Assembly: GCA_963678705.1 (NCBI GenBank) | Contig: OY783204.1 | Coordinates: 23,632,759-23,696,758, forward strand | Reading direction: 5' to 3' | Source: Panorpa germanica | Lineage: Eukaryota; Arthropoda; Insecta; Mecoptera; Panorpidae | Length of the DNA stretch: 64,000 nucleotides | Part shown: positions 1-11,225 of the stretch, piece after piece | Position numbering within the stretch: position 1 is the stretch's first letter | How the letters are laid out: each line of letters opens with the position of its first letter | The notes under the pieces: model-generated | What the model was told of the DNA's origin: nothing | What the model saw: the letters and a program-made list of their open reading frames with translations, nothing else | Database searches by the model: none | Position numbers and translations under genes: made by a program

Positions 1-40
1 TTCGAACAACATAATACAGAAAATGATAATATCAACGTAC

Positions 41-243
41 CCCAAAGGTTACTCTATTGTCAGGATCTACTGTTCTATCGGGTGTATTTCCGCAAGATGC
101 AGGTGCTCTGCGTTCTCTCACTGGACTATCTGTTCCTCCAAGAGCTTCTCCACGTGGAAGTAGATCTGGAGGTGCACTACATGCTGAAGGTGCTCTCTGA
201 CATATTAATTCTTCCGTGTCTGTAGCACCATAATCTGGTATTA
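41..243 (-). CDS. Internal coding exon of an unidentified host gene (exon 2)
   Basis: Seen: on the minus strand a pyrimidine-rich acceptor (TTTCTTTAAATTTCAG) precedes position 243 and a strong donor (GTACGT) follows position 41. Between them 203 nt stay open: two bases that complete a codon, then 67 sense codons. The GC content is clearly above that of the flanks. The peptide is low in hydrophobic residues and rich in Pro, Arg and Ala (for example APPDLLPRGRALGG and RERRAPASCG) and ends in DNRVTFG; it looks disordered, with no membrane segment. The phase fits the exon at 25185-25248 exactly (one base there plus two here gives GTA, Val). The gene continues beyond the left edge of the window. 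I do not recognise the protein. Inference: cytoplasmic N-terminal linker of a larger protein. Confidence 0.68.
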
Positions 244-1794
244 CTGAAATTTAAAGAAAAAATATTATTTATATGGAAGAACATTTTTTCACATTTATTT
301 AGGTTTAAATAAACACAAAAGGCAATACTATGAATAACAGTTTATAATAAAATACAGGTAATAATTTCTTAAAAGTTATGTGACCCTCCTCTTCTATAAA
401 TCTGGCTTTTTTAAGGATAAAATAACCATAAAATATTTTATGATTATCTTCGCATATTTTTATGGTTTCTAATAAATTAAAGAAATAAATAATAATATTT
501 GTATTTTAGTTATCACATAGTAGAAGAATTTATTTCGGAGTGCAATGCATAACCTTAAACGTTGTTAGGCAATTTTTCAAATGCCTATTGTTTCTAAATT
601 AGGCTATGCCCACCCGCTCCAAGACATAGGATTTAAGGAACTAGGATCTAACTAAATTTTTATCGTTCTAAAAGTTACGAAATAGGAATTGGTACATTTT
701 ATTATTTACAGATGTATGTTATTTTAATTTTAGCGCCTGATATGGCAACAACTTCAACACAATGCCTGATATATAGGCAAAGTATATAACTTTGTACATC
801 AACACATGTGCAGGAAATGTTGCCATATGCTCCGCTATTCTTGCTACTAAAAAATAAAATTACGGTATAATTAATTACACGTCATATTTGCTAGTTCTTA
901 TTTAAATAACAAAAGTTTACAAAGTATATTAACTTGAGCATTAAAGTTATTTTCTTCAGACAAATTTTAATGAATTTACTATTGAGCTAGCTAGCTCCAG
1001 GTTGATAGAATCCTACGCACAATAGAGTGCATTGACATATCCGTGTTTGAGACAATGACAACAAAAGAAAAAAAAACATTTAATACATATACAGGAAATA
1101 ATTACCTGCGTATAATAAAACCTACATCGTTTATGACGTCATTGTCATCACATATATATTGCAATACATACACTATTATTTCAAAAGACGGATTTTTTTT
1201 TTATTTCTATTTTTTAAATGTCAATTCTTTATATGTATTATATATTTTAAACAGAAATCGGATGGGATCTGTGCGCTCATGGGAATCTATTTAATAGAAT
1301 AAGAAAATAAGAAGAAAAAAACATAAATAATAATATATCCAAACGGAAATACTTAATTTATATTCTAAGAATGTTAGGTTAATAAAATTTAAATATCCCT
1401 TTTAAAATTTAATGACATAAAATAAATTTAAAAGAAGCAAATCTCGCAAACGAAGGATTTGTAAAATAAATGCTCTTCGAAGTGATTTTCAGAGTTTTAA
1501 GTCTAACGCAACGGTTGGTTCATCGGTTGGTAGCATATTGGTTCACGGTGACACGTTCTAGTTTAGTGTTGATGTTCATTCAACGACTATTGCGACGGTT
1601 TGAACTGCACGACTATCAGATTGTAACTGCAGTAAAATGGTGTCCATTTCAACAGGAAGGAGAATAAAGTTTAATAAAATAGTTTATAAAAGAAAGTTGT
1701 AATAAAGAAAGTATAATAAAAAAAATAACAATAACTAGATAAGGAACAGGGGTGTAAATTAAAGATATAAAAATAAATTAAAGACTGCAGAATG

Positions 1795-2397
1795 GGCTTG
1801 TGTCCTCATTTTTTAGTGGTCGATAGATAGTTGATTGAAATTGACGTTAATAAATGTGTATTGGCGTGTCTATTTTATCAAATATCTAAATGTAAGCTGA
1901 GATATAGCAATTAAAAATTTGAATTGTAGTTTTAGCGCTAAAAATGGTCGGCCATATTTGTATGCATTTTAACGTCGGTTATTTGTTGAGTAGGTCAGTG
2001 CTGTGGTAATGTTTTGTAATTGTTGGTAGTCGAAATAATCATGTCAAGTCAAAGAATAAGTTTTTATTTTATTTAAACCTGTTACGACAGACATAATATT
2101 GGAATTTTATTGTTCCTTGAAATAGATGTAAATAATATTTGATATATAAATATAAATACATATAGCAGAGATTTATGAGCTGTAAGGTTGGCAGCGGTTG
2201 TGATGTCACATGCATTTGGAATGTGTACAACGTTGAATCCCTTCAATAATTAAAGAGACAAAATGACTTTTTTAATTGTTAATATCTCTTAACATACAAG
2301 GAGTTATTAAAAAATAATTGAACATTTGAGGTTCTAGTAACCCACTTTATCAGTATATAGTACACTTTTATAGAAATTAAGACCTAGGACACAAGCC
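1795..2397. mobile_element. Family D DNA element, ~603 bp, TIR GGCTTGTGTCCT (full copy)
   Basis: Seen: GGCTTGTGTCCT at 1795-1806 is repeated inverted as AGGACACAAGCC at 2386-2397. The body is closely matched in the same orientation at 44549-45138, and its right half is matched inverted at 5356-5545 and 53700-53880. There is no coding capacity. Inference: a non-autonomous terminal-inverted-repeat element. The target duplication is not clear. Confidence 0.7.
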
Positions 2398-2734
2398 AGC
2401 CATTTTTAACCAGCTCCTGTACATTAAAAAGATAATTATATTATTTGGGAGCTCGTCAGAAAACTTTATTTTGAAATGTGCCGCTTTATTTAAATTTAAT
2501 TGATGAAAAATGTTGAAACTTTAAAAACATATTTTTGTGTATTTTTTACCTAATAGTTCTACCTAGAAAAGACTATTTTCTTATTATTTTTATGATTCGT
2601 TTATTAATAATAAATATTATATAATTTTAATAAAGTTTAAATGAATATTAGCAAGAATATTCTAGTCATGTTAATAACAGAAAATAAAATAAACAAAAAA
2701 TATGTTTTGCTGTTCACGCGAAAGCAAAAGCAAA

Positions 2735-2840
2735 AGGGGCAACCTGCAAACATTAAAGATGGTTTGTGTGGACTCCAGGGCGTTGTCCTTGGCGGCAAGG
2801 AACAAAGCATCTCGCTGGTTTCTTGTGTATCTCCCTACCC
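2735..2840 (-). other. GC-richer island with an open minus-strand frame, nature unknown
   Basis: Seen: about 100 bp of near-balanced composition inside very AT-rich DNA. On the minus strand one frame reads through as RDALFLAAKDNALESTQTI with coding-like codon choice. There is no convincing acceptor, and the possible donor (CAG|GTTGCC) is weak and would leave the wrong phase for the neighbouring host exons. It may be an unrecognised exon, a captured fragment or chance. Confidence 0.2.
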
Positions 2841-3200
2841 TTTTATTTTTCTCTTAAAGCAGCTGTTTACAGCATCTATATATATAAACATATATATGTA
2901 TATACTTAAAAAACGTATATCTTTTATATACAAAACTGTAATAACGCTCAACTTGTTACGTTGTAAATTGAAATAGAATTTATAATATTTAAAATAATTT
3001 GTATTTTTCAAAATATTTCCATCCCAGCTTCTTATTTTGAAATAGAGACATGACTATATTAAAAAAATACATGCTGAGGTAATTGTTTACTGACAAACTG
3101 ATTCAAAAGTATTTACTACTGTTCGATTATAGCTCCCGAGTTAATTAAAAAATCGCACTCTTAAAATAATATTTTTATTTTAAAACCATAATTTTTATAA

Positions 3201-3420
3201 TATAGTTTAAATTACGAGAGTTCGCCAGCGCGACTCATACTTAAAACAAGTTGTGGGGTATAAACTGCCGATATAACTAAACACTGACTCAGCACAAGAA
3301 TTTTTCTCTAATGTATATAGAAACAAATAAGATAAAATTTATTATCGTATTAGAGATTTATACCGCTCTTTATACCTCTTAAGTATAAGTCGCCGCCGAA
3401 CTATCGTAATTTGGACTATA
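3201..3420. mobile_element. Family E MITE, 220 bp with ~40 bp TIRs
   Basis: Seen: the left end (TATAGTTTAAATTACGAG...) and the right end (...CGTAATTTGGACTATA) are imperfect inverted copies over about 40 bp. A second copy lies at 47996-48212. There is no open frame. The TATA at both ends would fit TA target duplication (mariner-like). The class is inference. Confidence 0.7.
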
Positions 3421-4589
3421 TCAAATTTTTATGAAGTTCCTGCATTAAGTTTGGAATTTAAATAAAAAATAATTCCATAAAAAATTGTATTCCAGAAGAG
3501 CCCGTATTAAAATTATAAAATTTTATTTTTTTCTGTATTTTAAACGGTGTTAAAGTAATTAGGCTCATATGATTTGTATTTAATCAATTAATAATTACAG
3601 AAAGTATAATATTACACAAGATAATAATAATAATACAAGAAGGAAATCTCTCTGTAACCAATATGTAAGAAAAATTAATGAAAACCTTAATATTTGGGCA
3701 ATGGGAAATTTAATGATATATTTCTCTATTTATTGTAATAACTGATTAACACAGTTATGAACAATACCTACAAAATATGTTTATATGTGTCGCTTCTGTT
3801 TATTAGTTTACTTTAAGAGAATAAATAAAGTTAATAAAAAAATATTTTTCTGATCGTAAGAATAATTGAAAATGCATTTAAAATAAATAAGGCTTCTCCA
3901 CTTTACGTTCAACTCACAAACATATAGCTATATGTCGATTATACTTCAACAATGAATAAAGGTACAGAATCAAGAAAAAATAAAAACTAATGTTTTTAAG
4001 TGCTATAGTATATATAAAATAAAAACTATTCATGTCAAAAACATCGGCTCTAATTTCTACATTTGAAATTGGTACATTACATTATTGTCTGTATATTTTT
4101 TTATTTTGCATGACAAACAACGAGTTCTATTGAAGAGATTTCTAAATTGGCACAGGTTTGTTATGTTATTTTTAACTATAACTTTTTTTTTAACAATGTT
4201 ACAGATACTTTTTTTTATTTATTTTGTCTCATTAGCTACATTTTAGCACCAGCCATGTGATGAAAGGTTTCATAGAAAATAGAACAATGTTAGTTTTGTC
4301 AACAAAATATTATTGTATGTAATCATGCATTAATGTGACCTTCGAAATATTATGTTCACCAAAATAGACATTACCATGCACTATTGCGTTGTAGCTTCAG
4401 AGAACTGATATTACAGAATTATAATTAGTCTTCTGGTAATTAATTCACGTTTATTATTGCAATTATTCTATAAAAATTAACATTTCAAAACACTGGTTTT
4501 AAATGTGTTATAGTTGTTGCATATGTCCTAAGGGGCATTATATCTAACAGGTTTAAACTTGCCTGTAAAAACGAAATCATAATGTAAAC

Positions 4590-4728
4590 AATTATTTTAT
4601 TTTAAATATTAGCGCCTAAATAATTTCACTTCAGTTCTATCAGTTGGACTACAGATTAATACAATTATTTTAATTTAAACATTAGCGCCATAAATAATTT
4701 GAATTCTGTTCTATCAGTTAGACCACAG
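4590..4728. repeat. Tandem duplication, 73 bp unit, 1.9 copies
   Basis: Seen: the segment starting AATTATTTTA at 4590 recurs at 4663 with scattered substitutions. Both copies contain ATTAGCGCC and TTCTATCAGTT, and both end with a CACAG or TACAG. No function is apparent. Confidence 0.65.
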
Positions 4729-5355
4729 CTGTGATTGTCCAGTGGGTGGATGTAGAAAAACGTGTTGCCAGTAAGAACGGTATAAAATAAATTAGATATT
4801 ATGAAATGAACTATAATTTAAAGAATAGCAGTTAATTCATGGTTATTCTCTACTAACTCATTATTTCTATATTACCCAATTCTACGAAGCCTCACGTGTT
4901 TTGGAACTGCCGTGTGTTCTCTTTTATTTCGAGTATTTTCTTTTATTTTTATTCCCGGGTACCTAGTAGCAGCACTGGCATCACTTTTATAATTGTTCTT
5001 TAACATGTGAGCCTTAACAGACTTAATATTCTTTTCTCTTTCTTTCTAATGTTGTTTATAACTCATTCTATCTTGCTCGAATCAACTGGTGGTTAATAAT
5101 GCACGCAATCAAAATCAAGCACGGAAATTCAAAAGCAAAACAAATCGTAAAGAAAAAACAATTATTAAAACTTCAAGAGAATTTTGAAAACAAATGGGAA
5201 AATGTTAAAAGAGTATTTGTATATGAGAATGTCAGTGTAGTGGAAGGATTTTTACTTTGATATTAAAAAAGAACAATAAATTATTTTTCATAGATGTATT
5301 TGTAGGAAAAACAAAGTTAAGTTTTATTATATTACTGCGATTTCTCGCATTAATA

Positions 5356-5545
5356 GGCTTGTGAACAATGACTATACATTGAAAAAGTTAGCTACCAAAA
5401 CCTCAAATGTTCAATTATTTTTTAATAACTATATTTTAGAAGATATTAACAATTAGAAAAGACATTTTGTTTCTCTAATTATTAAAGAGATCAAATGTTA
5501 TAGAAAATTGCAATGCATGATACGTCACGTCCGACGATTTGCCAT
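5356..5545. mobile_element. Family D partial copy, inverted
   Basis: Seen: starts GGCTTGTG and then follows the reverse complement of the right half of the copy at 1795-2397 (ACCTCAAATGTTCAATTATT and the AACAATTA region). It diverges after the TACGTCAC segment. A similar variant lies at 53700-53880, and both share a further TTCTTCTGTGACG segment downstream (near 5824 and 54016), so the pair may be a longer subfamily. Confidence 0.6.
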
Positions 5546-6595
5546 CTCGAGTTTGCATACGACTTTGTGTGTGTGATTAGTCATGTATGGTACTTCTAAT
5601 AGAGGAGTTCTGTATCCCATAAAGTGTAAAGCCCCATTCCCACTAGGTGAGTTTTAGTGTTAATTTAAAGTTTTAACCTAAAATATATATTTCAGCTTGT
5701 GAAATATAAAGAAATAAAATTAATAATATAAAATACAATAATTTATATAGGTTAAAACCTTAAATTAAAACTTTATATTGTGAAGGTTTTAAAAAGGAAA
5801 AATAATCTCTATTAGTTTCGATTTCTTCTGTGACGCATTATGCATATGTAACACATGCAGCAACTGAAATTCAAATTTTATATAGCCCCGTCAACTTTTG
5901 GATATTAAAAAAAATTAAAAAAATACACATATGTTAAAATTTATTCCAATAAAAAAAATCATCAATCCAAAGCTCATTGTTATATAATAATTATCTGGTA
6001 GCTATTTCTTTGCTAGTCATGGAATAAATATATTACATATCCGAGAATCGAACCGCACCCAAGCAAAGCTGAGTGTTATATTAATAGTTGTACATATATG
6101 AAAATTTTGATTTTATAAAATTATGAACATATATAAATTCTTATATCAACAACGAATGGAAATGAATAATTAGTACTAAAGATTTATGTATTGAAGTCAT
6201 GTATTATATAATTATAAGTAGATGTAGGTATGTATGTGTATCAATACATACGTATCTATGTATGTATACACATCAGTATGTATGTATAATGAGTCAGGTA
6301 TAAATAAAAGTACACGTTCGAACAGAAAACATTCTTTTTATATCAACTTTTTACCGGTAGCATTTCAGTTAATTGCTTCTACGTTTTTTTTTTTAATTAG
6401 TTGTCAATAATTTATTTTTGAAAGTTGACACATGAATCATTATGATTTTTATTCATTAGGATGAATTATATTTTAAAATAAGAGAAAAAAAAAACCGTAG
6501 TAAATTAATAATTTTGTAACGATCAACATTTCTTCGAGTTTTGTTATTATTTATGGATGATAAAAAATACCAGGTGTTTTGTGAATTAAGAGGTA

Positions 6596-7158
6596 CAGGG
6601 TGGCCACAAGAAAATGATTTCAAATTTCCCTGATAATTCCAAGTTTTTCGTACTTTTCCCAGATATAGAAATTTTGTTTGTATCATTGAATATTAATAAT
6701 TAAATCTGGTATTAAACTAAAAAATATAAAATATTTATTTTTGATTTATTTTTTATCTCATTACCTTAGTTGGCGTTAAATAACTAATTAAATACGATTT
6801 ATTACTTGTTACTCTTAAATTGAGTAAGACAATAATAAGCTAATGACTAGCATAAATTAGAGCAAATTAATTCTTAATATTTAATTGATAAAATTATTGA
6901 AATTTTTTAAATTAATCATCAATAACTTGAATTTCAGCTAAAAGTTTAGCTTTTTTTGACGCCAAATTTTTTTTTTTCGAAATTTTCTGATTCATTTCAT
7001 TTTGAATTTCAAATGAAATATAATGTAGTATATATGATATATTTGCTGCAATAATTTTTTTTAATATTTTTGGTAATTTCCTGAAATTCCCTGATATATA
7101 TTGAAATTTCTTAAAATTCCCTGATAATTCCCGGATTTCCAGGTCTGTGGCCACCCTG
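6596..7158. mobile_element. DNA element with TIR CAGGGTGGCCAC and 5-bp duplication
   Basis: Seen: CAGGGTGGCCAC at 6596-6607 and its inverse GTGGCCACCCTG at 7147-7158. Inside, both ends carry short repeated motifs like AAATTCCCTGAT. The flanks show AGGTA at 6591-6595 and 7159-7163. The two small minus-strand frames inside are not conserved-looking proteins. Inference: non-autonomous cut-and-paste element. The superfamily is uncertain; an 8-bp duplication as expected for hAT is not seen. Confidence 0.75.
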
Positions 7159-8151
7159 AGGTATAAGACTAACGAAGGTATTTTGCTTGATTAAGAGCTG
7201 ATATCCGAAAATAGAAAGTACCAACCAAGGTTTATAAAAAACCAGTCAACTCATTAACTGACTATTGAAAAATCGACTCAAAATAAAATGAAAGAGACTC
7301 ATATTTTCGAATTTCATTTAAGCAAGTTTACCAAAAACTAAAAATTTGTTATTTAACTTTATTCATATATTTTATTAACACATTTAAAGGAGGCCGTCTT
7401 TAAATAGTTTTAAGTATCAGCCTCCGATTTTAAGAATACAAAAAAAAAACAATTTTTCAACTGGTTTTTTACTTTAAAAAATATAACATGAAACAAGGAA
7501 AGCTCAAAGAAGTATCAATTTCAGACGGATTTGATATATGAAGCATAAAACCGCATATCTATCATATAATACGTCCTGTGTGGTTTCACATCACGTATAT
7601 ATATATCTATATATACGTATATATATAAACACATTTTACGCGTAAAACATCAAAAGACTGTATTACAACAATCCGATAAAAATAAAGACATAAAACGGAT
7701 GGTTTTCATTCATAATTATTACTTATACACATTAATATGTAATGAGTGATAAGAATAAACGCTGATTACATTGCGGGGTTCGATTTATGAATGAAATCAT
7801 ATAATGTATTCCGTAATACATGGTTACAGTTTTAATATAATATATAGGGCAGTGCAAACACATTTATCGATACATTTAGATCGTATGCCATCGATTATAA
7901 TCGGTATTTATAATGTCGTACATATTTGTTATTTTATTCAAAACTATTTGAGCTAGAAGGTTTAAGTAGATGTAATATTTAATAAATATGGAAAAATAAT
8001 TCAGTTTAAAAAAAGACATCTTTTGAATAAAAAAAATTAATGTTCTAAAATTGCATCATTAAATATGCCTCTTATGATCAAAGAAATATGATATTTAAGG
8101 AGATATAATAATTAAAGATCACAGTTGTAATAACGCTTTCATATATACATA

Positions 8152-8386
8152 TTAGGCGTCTAAAAGCAAAGGGATGTAAGTGACAAATTTCGAAAATTTG
8201 AGATAACCAGCACAAACGATAGAAGATGTACTAAACTATTTAGTGGCACAGAGATATAAGCGAAAACTGGACAGATTTTACTATATAGCGTGAATTCTAA
8301 AACCTACTGAACGAAAACGCCTATAAACTCGTTTTCTGAAGAATTTTACTTTTGTCACTTACATCCCTTTGTATCTAGACGCCTCA
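8152..8386. mobile_element. Family A MITE, mariner-type, copy 1
   Basis: Seen: the ends TTAGGCGTCTA and TAGACGCCTCA are inverted and extend about 30 bp (AAGGGATGTAAGTGACAAA and its complement). Length is 235 bp and no frame is present. It is flanked by TA on the left and TC on the right, probably a decayed TA duplication. Copies lie at 21046, 30603 and 45829. Confidence 0.8.
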
Positions 8387-10272
8387 TCTGTACTTCCATT
8401 TTTACACTTTGAAAAAAAACGTCGGTTTTTCTCTCGGCAGTCAAATATTATCTGTTATAATATTATCGCTTAAATTTAAGTTTATATAAAAAAAATGCAT
8501 CAGCCAGGTCAAAATTTAGCGCATCAATAGGATCTATCTGGATTCTCATTTCTTTTGTGTTAAAACATTTCTTGAATACAACAATTTTAGGGTGTTAGTA
8601 GCGTTTCAAAGATAGTAACTAAATATTTGTCGGAAAATTTAAGACCTACCTAATATTTAGTACATGAACATCACATTTTTCAATTTTACTTTAAAATAGC
8701 GTTTCAATCGATAATCAAGGTTATTTACATTTAAAAGAAAACAAAGTGTCTTTATAAGTCTTCAATATTTTAAATAAAAAGTATACTTTTGCATATACAT
8801 TTTACAATGGACTACTTCTAAAACATCGATGTATTACAATCATCGATGATTAAAGTCACATACTTAATATAGAGTAATAATTTTAATATTTACTTTGTAT
8901 ATACACACATATATATATGTATAAATATTTATTATTAAAATTCTCGCTATAATACTTATAAATCCAATTAAAAATAAAGTGAGGTTATCTTAGCTACAAA
9001 CCAATTAAGATTTAATTACATTAAAGTTATTAGCAGTTTGCCGTTTAGAAAAATAAACATTTTTAATATATTCTATAATTATGTATAGTAAAATAACCGA
9101 CTTGATGATGTTATTAGTCAGTACTTTGCATAATTAGCAAATAATGTTTTTTTTTATTAAGGCGAAGGTATGCTTCTTTTTTTAAATTAATTTTTTTATA
9201 TATTTGTAAATAAGATCTTTGCTAAGATCTATAAATACTCGCAATACAACCCTGTGAGTTCAGGCCAGGCTAGCGATGACATCAAGCAGAGGTGCAAAGG
9301 CCTATTCCCTGTAGGTGTGCATTATTAATAAATGAATGTTAAAATTAAAAGAAAACCCTCAAATTCAATTATTTTCTCAAGACCATATGAAGCTTAATGC
9401 CAATGCGCATCAAGCGTACTGTAAATTCTCATACAATTTAGCAAAAATAAGAAATATACGGGCGCGCATACCCACGCTCTAATCTAGAAGCACATACATC
9501 TAAAAATAAGGTAAAAGCGCAATCTCTGTGTAACGCTAAACGCATTCTTAAAAGAAAATGAGACATAAAATACAATAAGTAAAACAATAGAAAGAGACAA
9601 AGTATTGTTATGAACGTATTACTACATACAAAATAATATCTAATGTACATTCCACTCATTCTTCTATTATGCAACCATTTGACATTAATGTGAGCCGTGC
9701 CGTTCAATGGGAAACCGAGATATAAGTCTATTCCTTATCTCCAACGACCCAGGGATCCGGTAAAGAGACCACAGGACCACACTGACTTGTCTGTAAATCT
9801 GTAGATAGTCAGTCTTTATGCCGCCTTTTTAATTTACGTTTTTTTTATATAGTAATGTTATCATATGAAATATAATTAAGGTTCAATTCACGTCCGGCCT
9901 GAAATGGTCAAAGAAATCACCGCAACAATATTTTTAACTTGAATTCTATTTAATGTTAATGTATTTTATGAGTATACTATGGCGCTATCACTCTGAAAGA
10001 ACTAAACTGGCATACCTTTATAAAGTAATGGTTAAATAGAAAGAGATAGAATGATATTTATATTGTTGTTTCATTTTTACTCATTATATTATATGGAGGT
10101 ATTATACAGAACTGTATTTTTTCATACTATATAATTTTAATGTCGTTTACCTAATAATTATTATAATTACTTTAAATATATGTCTACTTTGTCACTATAT
10201 GTATTTTTGTTAGTTCGAAATATTTTAAATCATTATGATTAAGTTATTTATTCCACAAAATTTCAAATTTAT

Positions 10273-10587
10273 AATAATCTGTGCCAATAAAATGAAGACA
10301 GGAGGGAAGAAGTATTGTGAAAATATAATAGAGGGTTTGTCGAGAGAAGACAAGAGGTGAGGAAACGGTGAGCATGAAGGAGGACTAGGGAAAATGAAGA
10401 GAGAGGAGTCAAGAGAAGAACAATCTGAAAATATTTCTGGAAGTCTAGAATTGTCTAGTTTACTTGTAAGTTTGAATATAAGAATGAAATGTATTGGGAA
10501 ATATAATACTGTAGATTGTAAAGCCGAAAGGCACACAATTAATTAATATAATAATAAATAATAAATAAAATAATCTGTGTCAATAAA
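10273..10587 (+). mobile_element. 5'-truncated non-LTR retrotransposon with 19-bp target duplication
   Basis: Seen: the near-identical 19-mers AATAATCTGTGCCAATAAA (10273-10291) and the same with one change (10569-10587) bracket a 277 bp insert. The insert is purine-rich, ends in a 3' UTR with AAAGCCGAAAGGCACAC, and has an A-rich tail of AATAATAAATAA repeats. Related 3' ends lie at 16330, 33355, 39235 and 42130. Known: target-primed reverse transcription gives 5' truncation, an A-rich tail and such duplications. No intact coding remains. Confidence 0.8.
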
Positions 10588-11107
10588 CAAACCAATACTT
10601 TTCAAAGAAATGGAATTTGATTTAATAATACCATAATGAAGTACGATAGCCATTTGATAAGTGGCTGACATAGTGAACATTTTTTTAATTCAACTTATTG
10701 CCCTCCAAAAAGTTTTGTCAAAATTCTCAAGTCGTTCGTTTTACAAATGACTTGTTCATTTTGATGTCTTTTTTTCTCTTCCTATTTAGAAATAAAAAAG
10801 TTACAAGGGTTTTAAGAGCGTAATTTTGAAATTGCAATTAATCAAACGCATATATTAATTACATTATATAATTTTTTTTAATCCGGCCTGCGTTTTTGTG
10901 AAATTTTGTGATTTAGGAACATTTTCTAAAACTGTATATGAACATAAACGAAAACTAAAAAGTAATCATGAATGTGGACCACACGCTATCCTCTCAAAGT
11001 GGTTTAACTACTTAAATGAAAAATATTATTTCTTGAATAACCGTAAAATATTATACAAAATACATTATGAATGTAGTTGTTAAATCTGTTTACTCCATGT
11101 TATCTTC

Positions 11108-11225
11108 TTGCAGACTTATTTTACGAAAACACCTTTTAAGAGACGTTCTCGCGGCGCCTCAAAGCACTCGGAAACATTACGGGCACCTTCAGGAGTGAGA
11201 GAGAGAAGTAGTGACGTCACATAAC
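11108..11225 (+). other. Coding-like plus-strand patch after an acceptor-like site
   Basis: Seen: TTATCTTCTTGCAG ends at about 11113 and is followed by ~110 bp of balanced composition. One frame reads KTPFKRRSRGASKHSETLRA and runs to a TAA near 11223; a second frame is also open to a TGA near 11196. A palindromic TGACGTCA (CRE-like) sits near 11213-11220. There is no start codon and no donor. It could be a terminal exon of an unknown plus-strand gene, a decayed insertion or chance. Confidence 0.2.

Noticed and set aside
7590..7632. TA-rich palindrome (CGTATATATATAT...) as a possible origin or matrix site
   Set aside because: Simple TA/CG-interrupted microsatellite; similar patches occur near 2880 and 8910 with no further signal.
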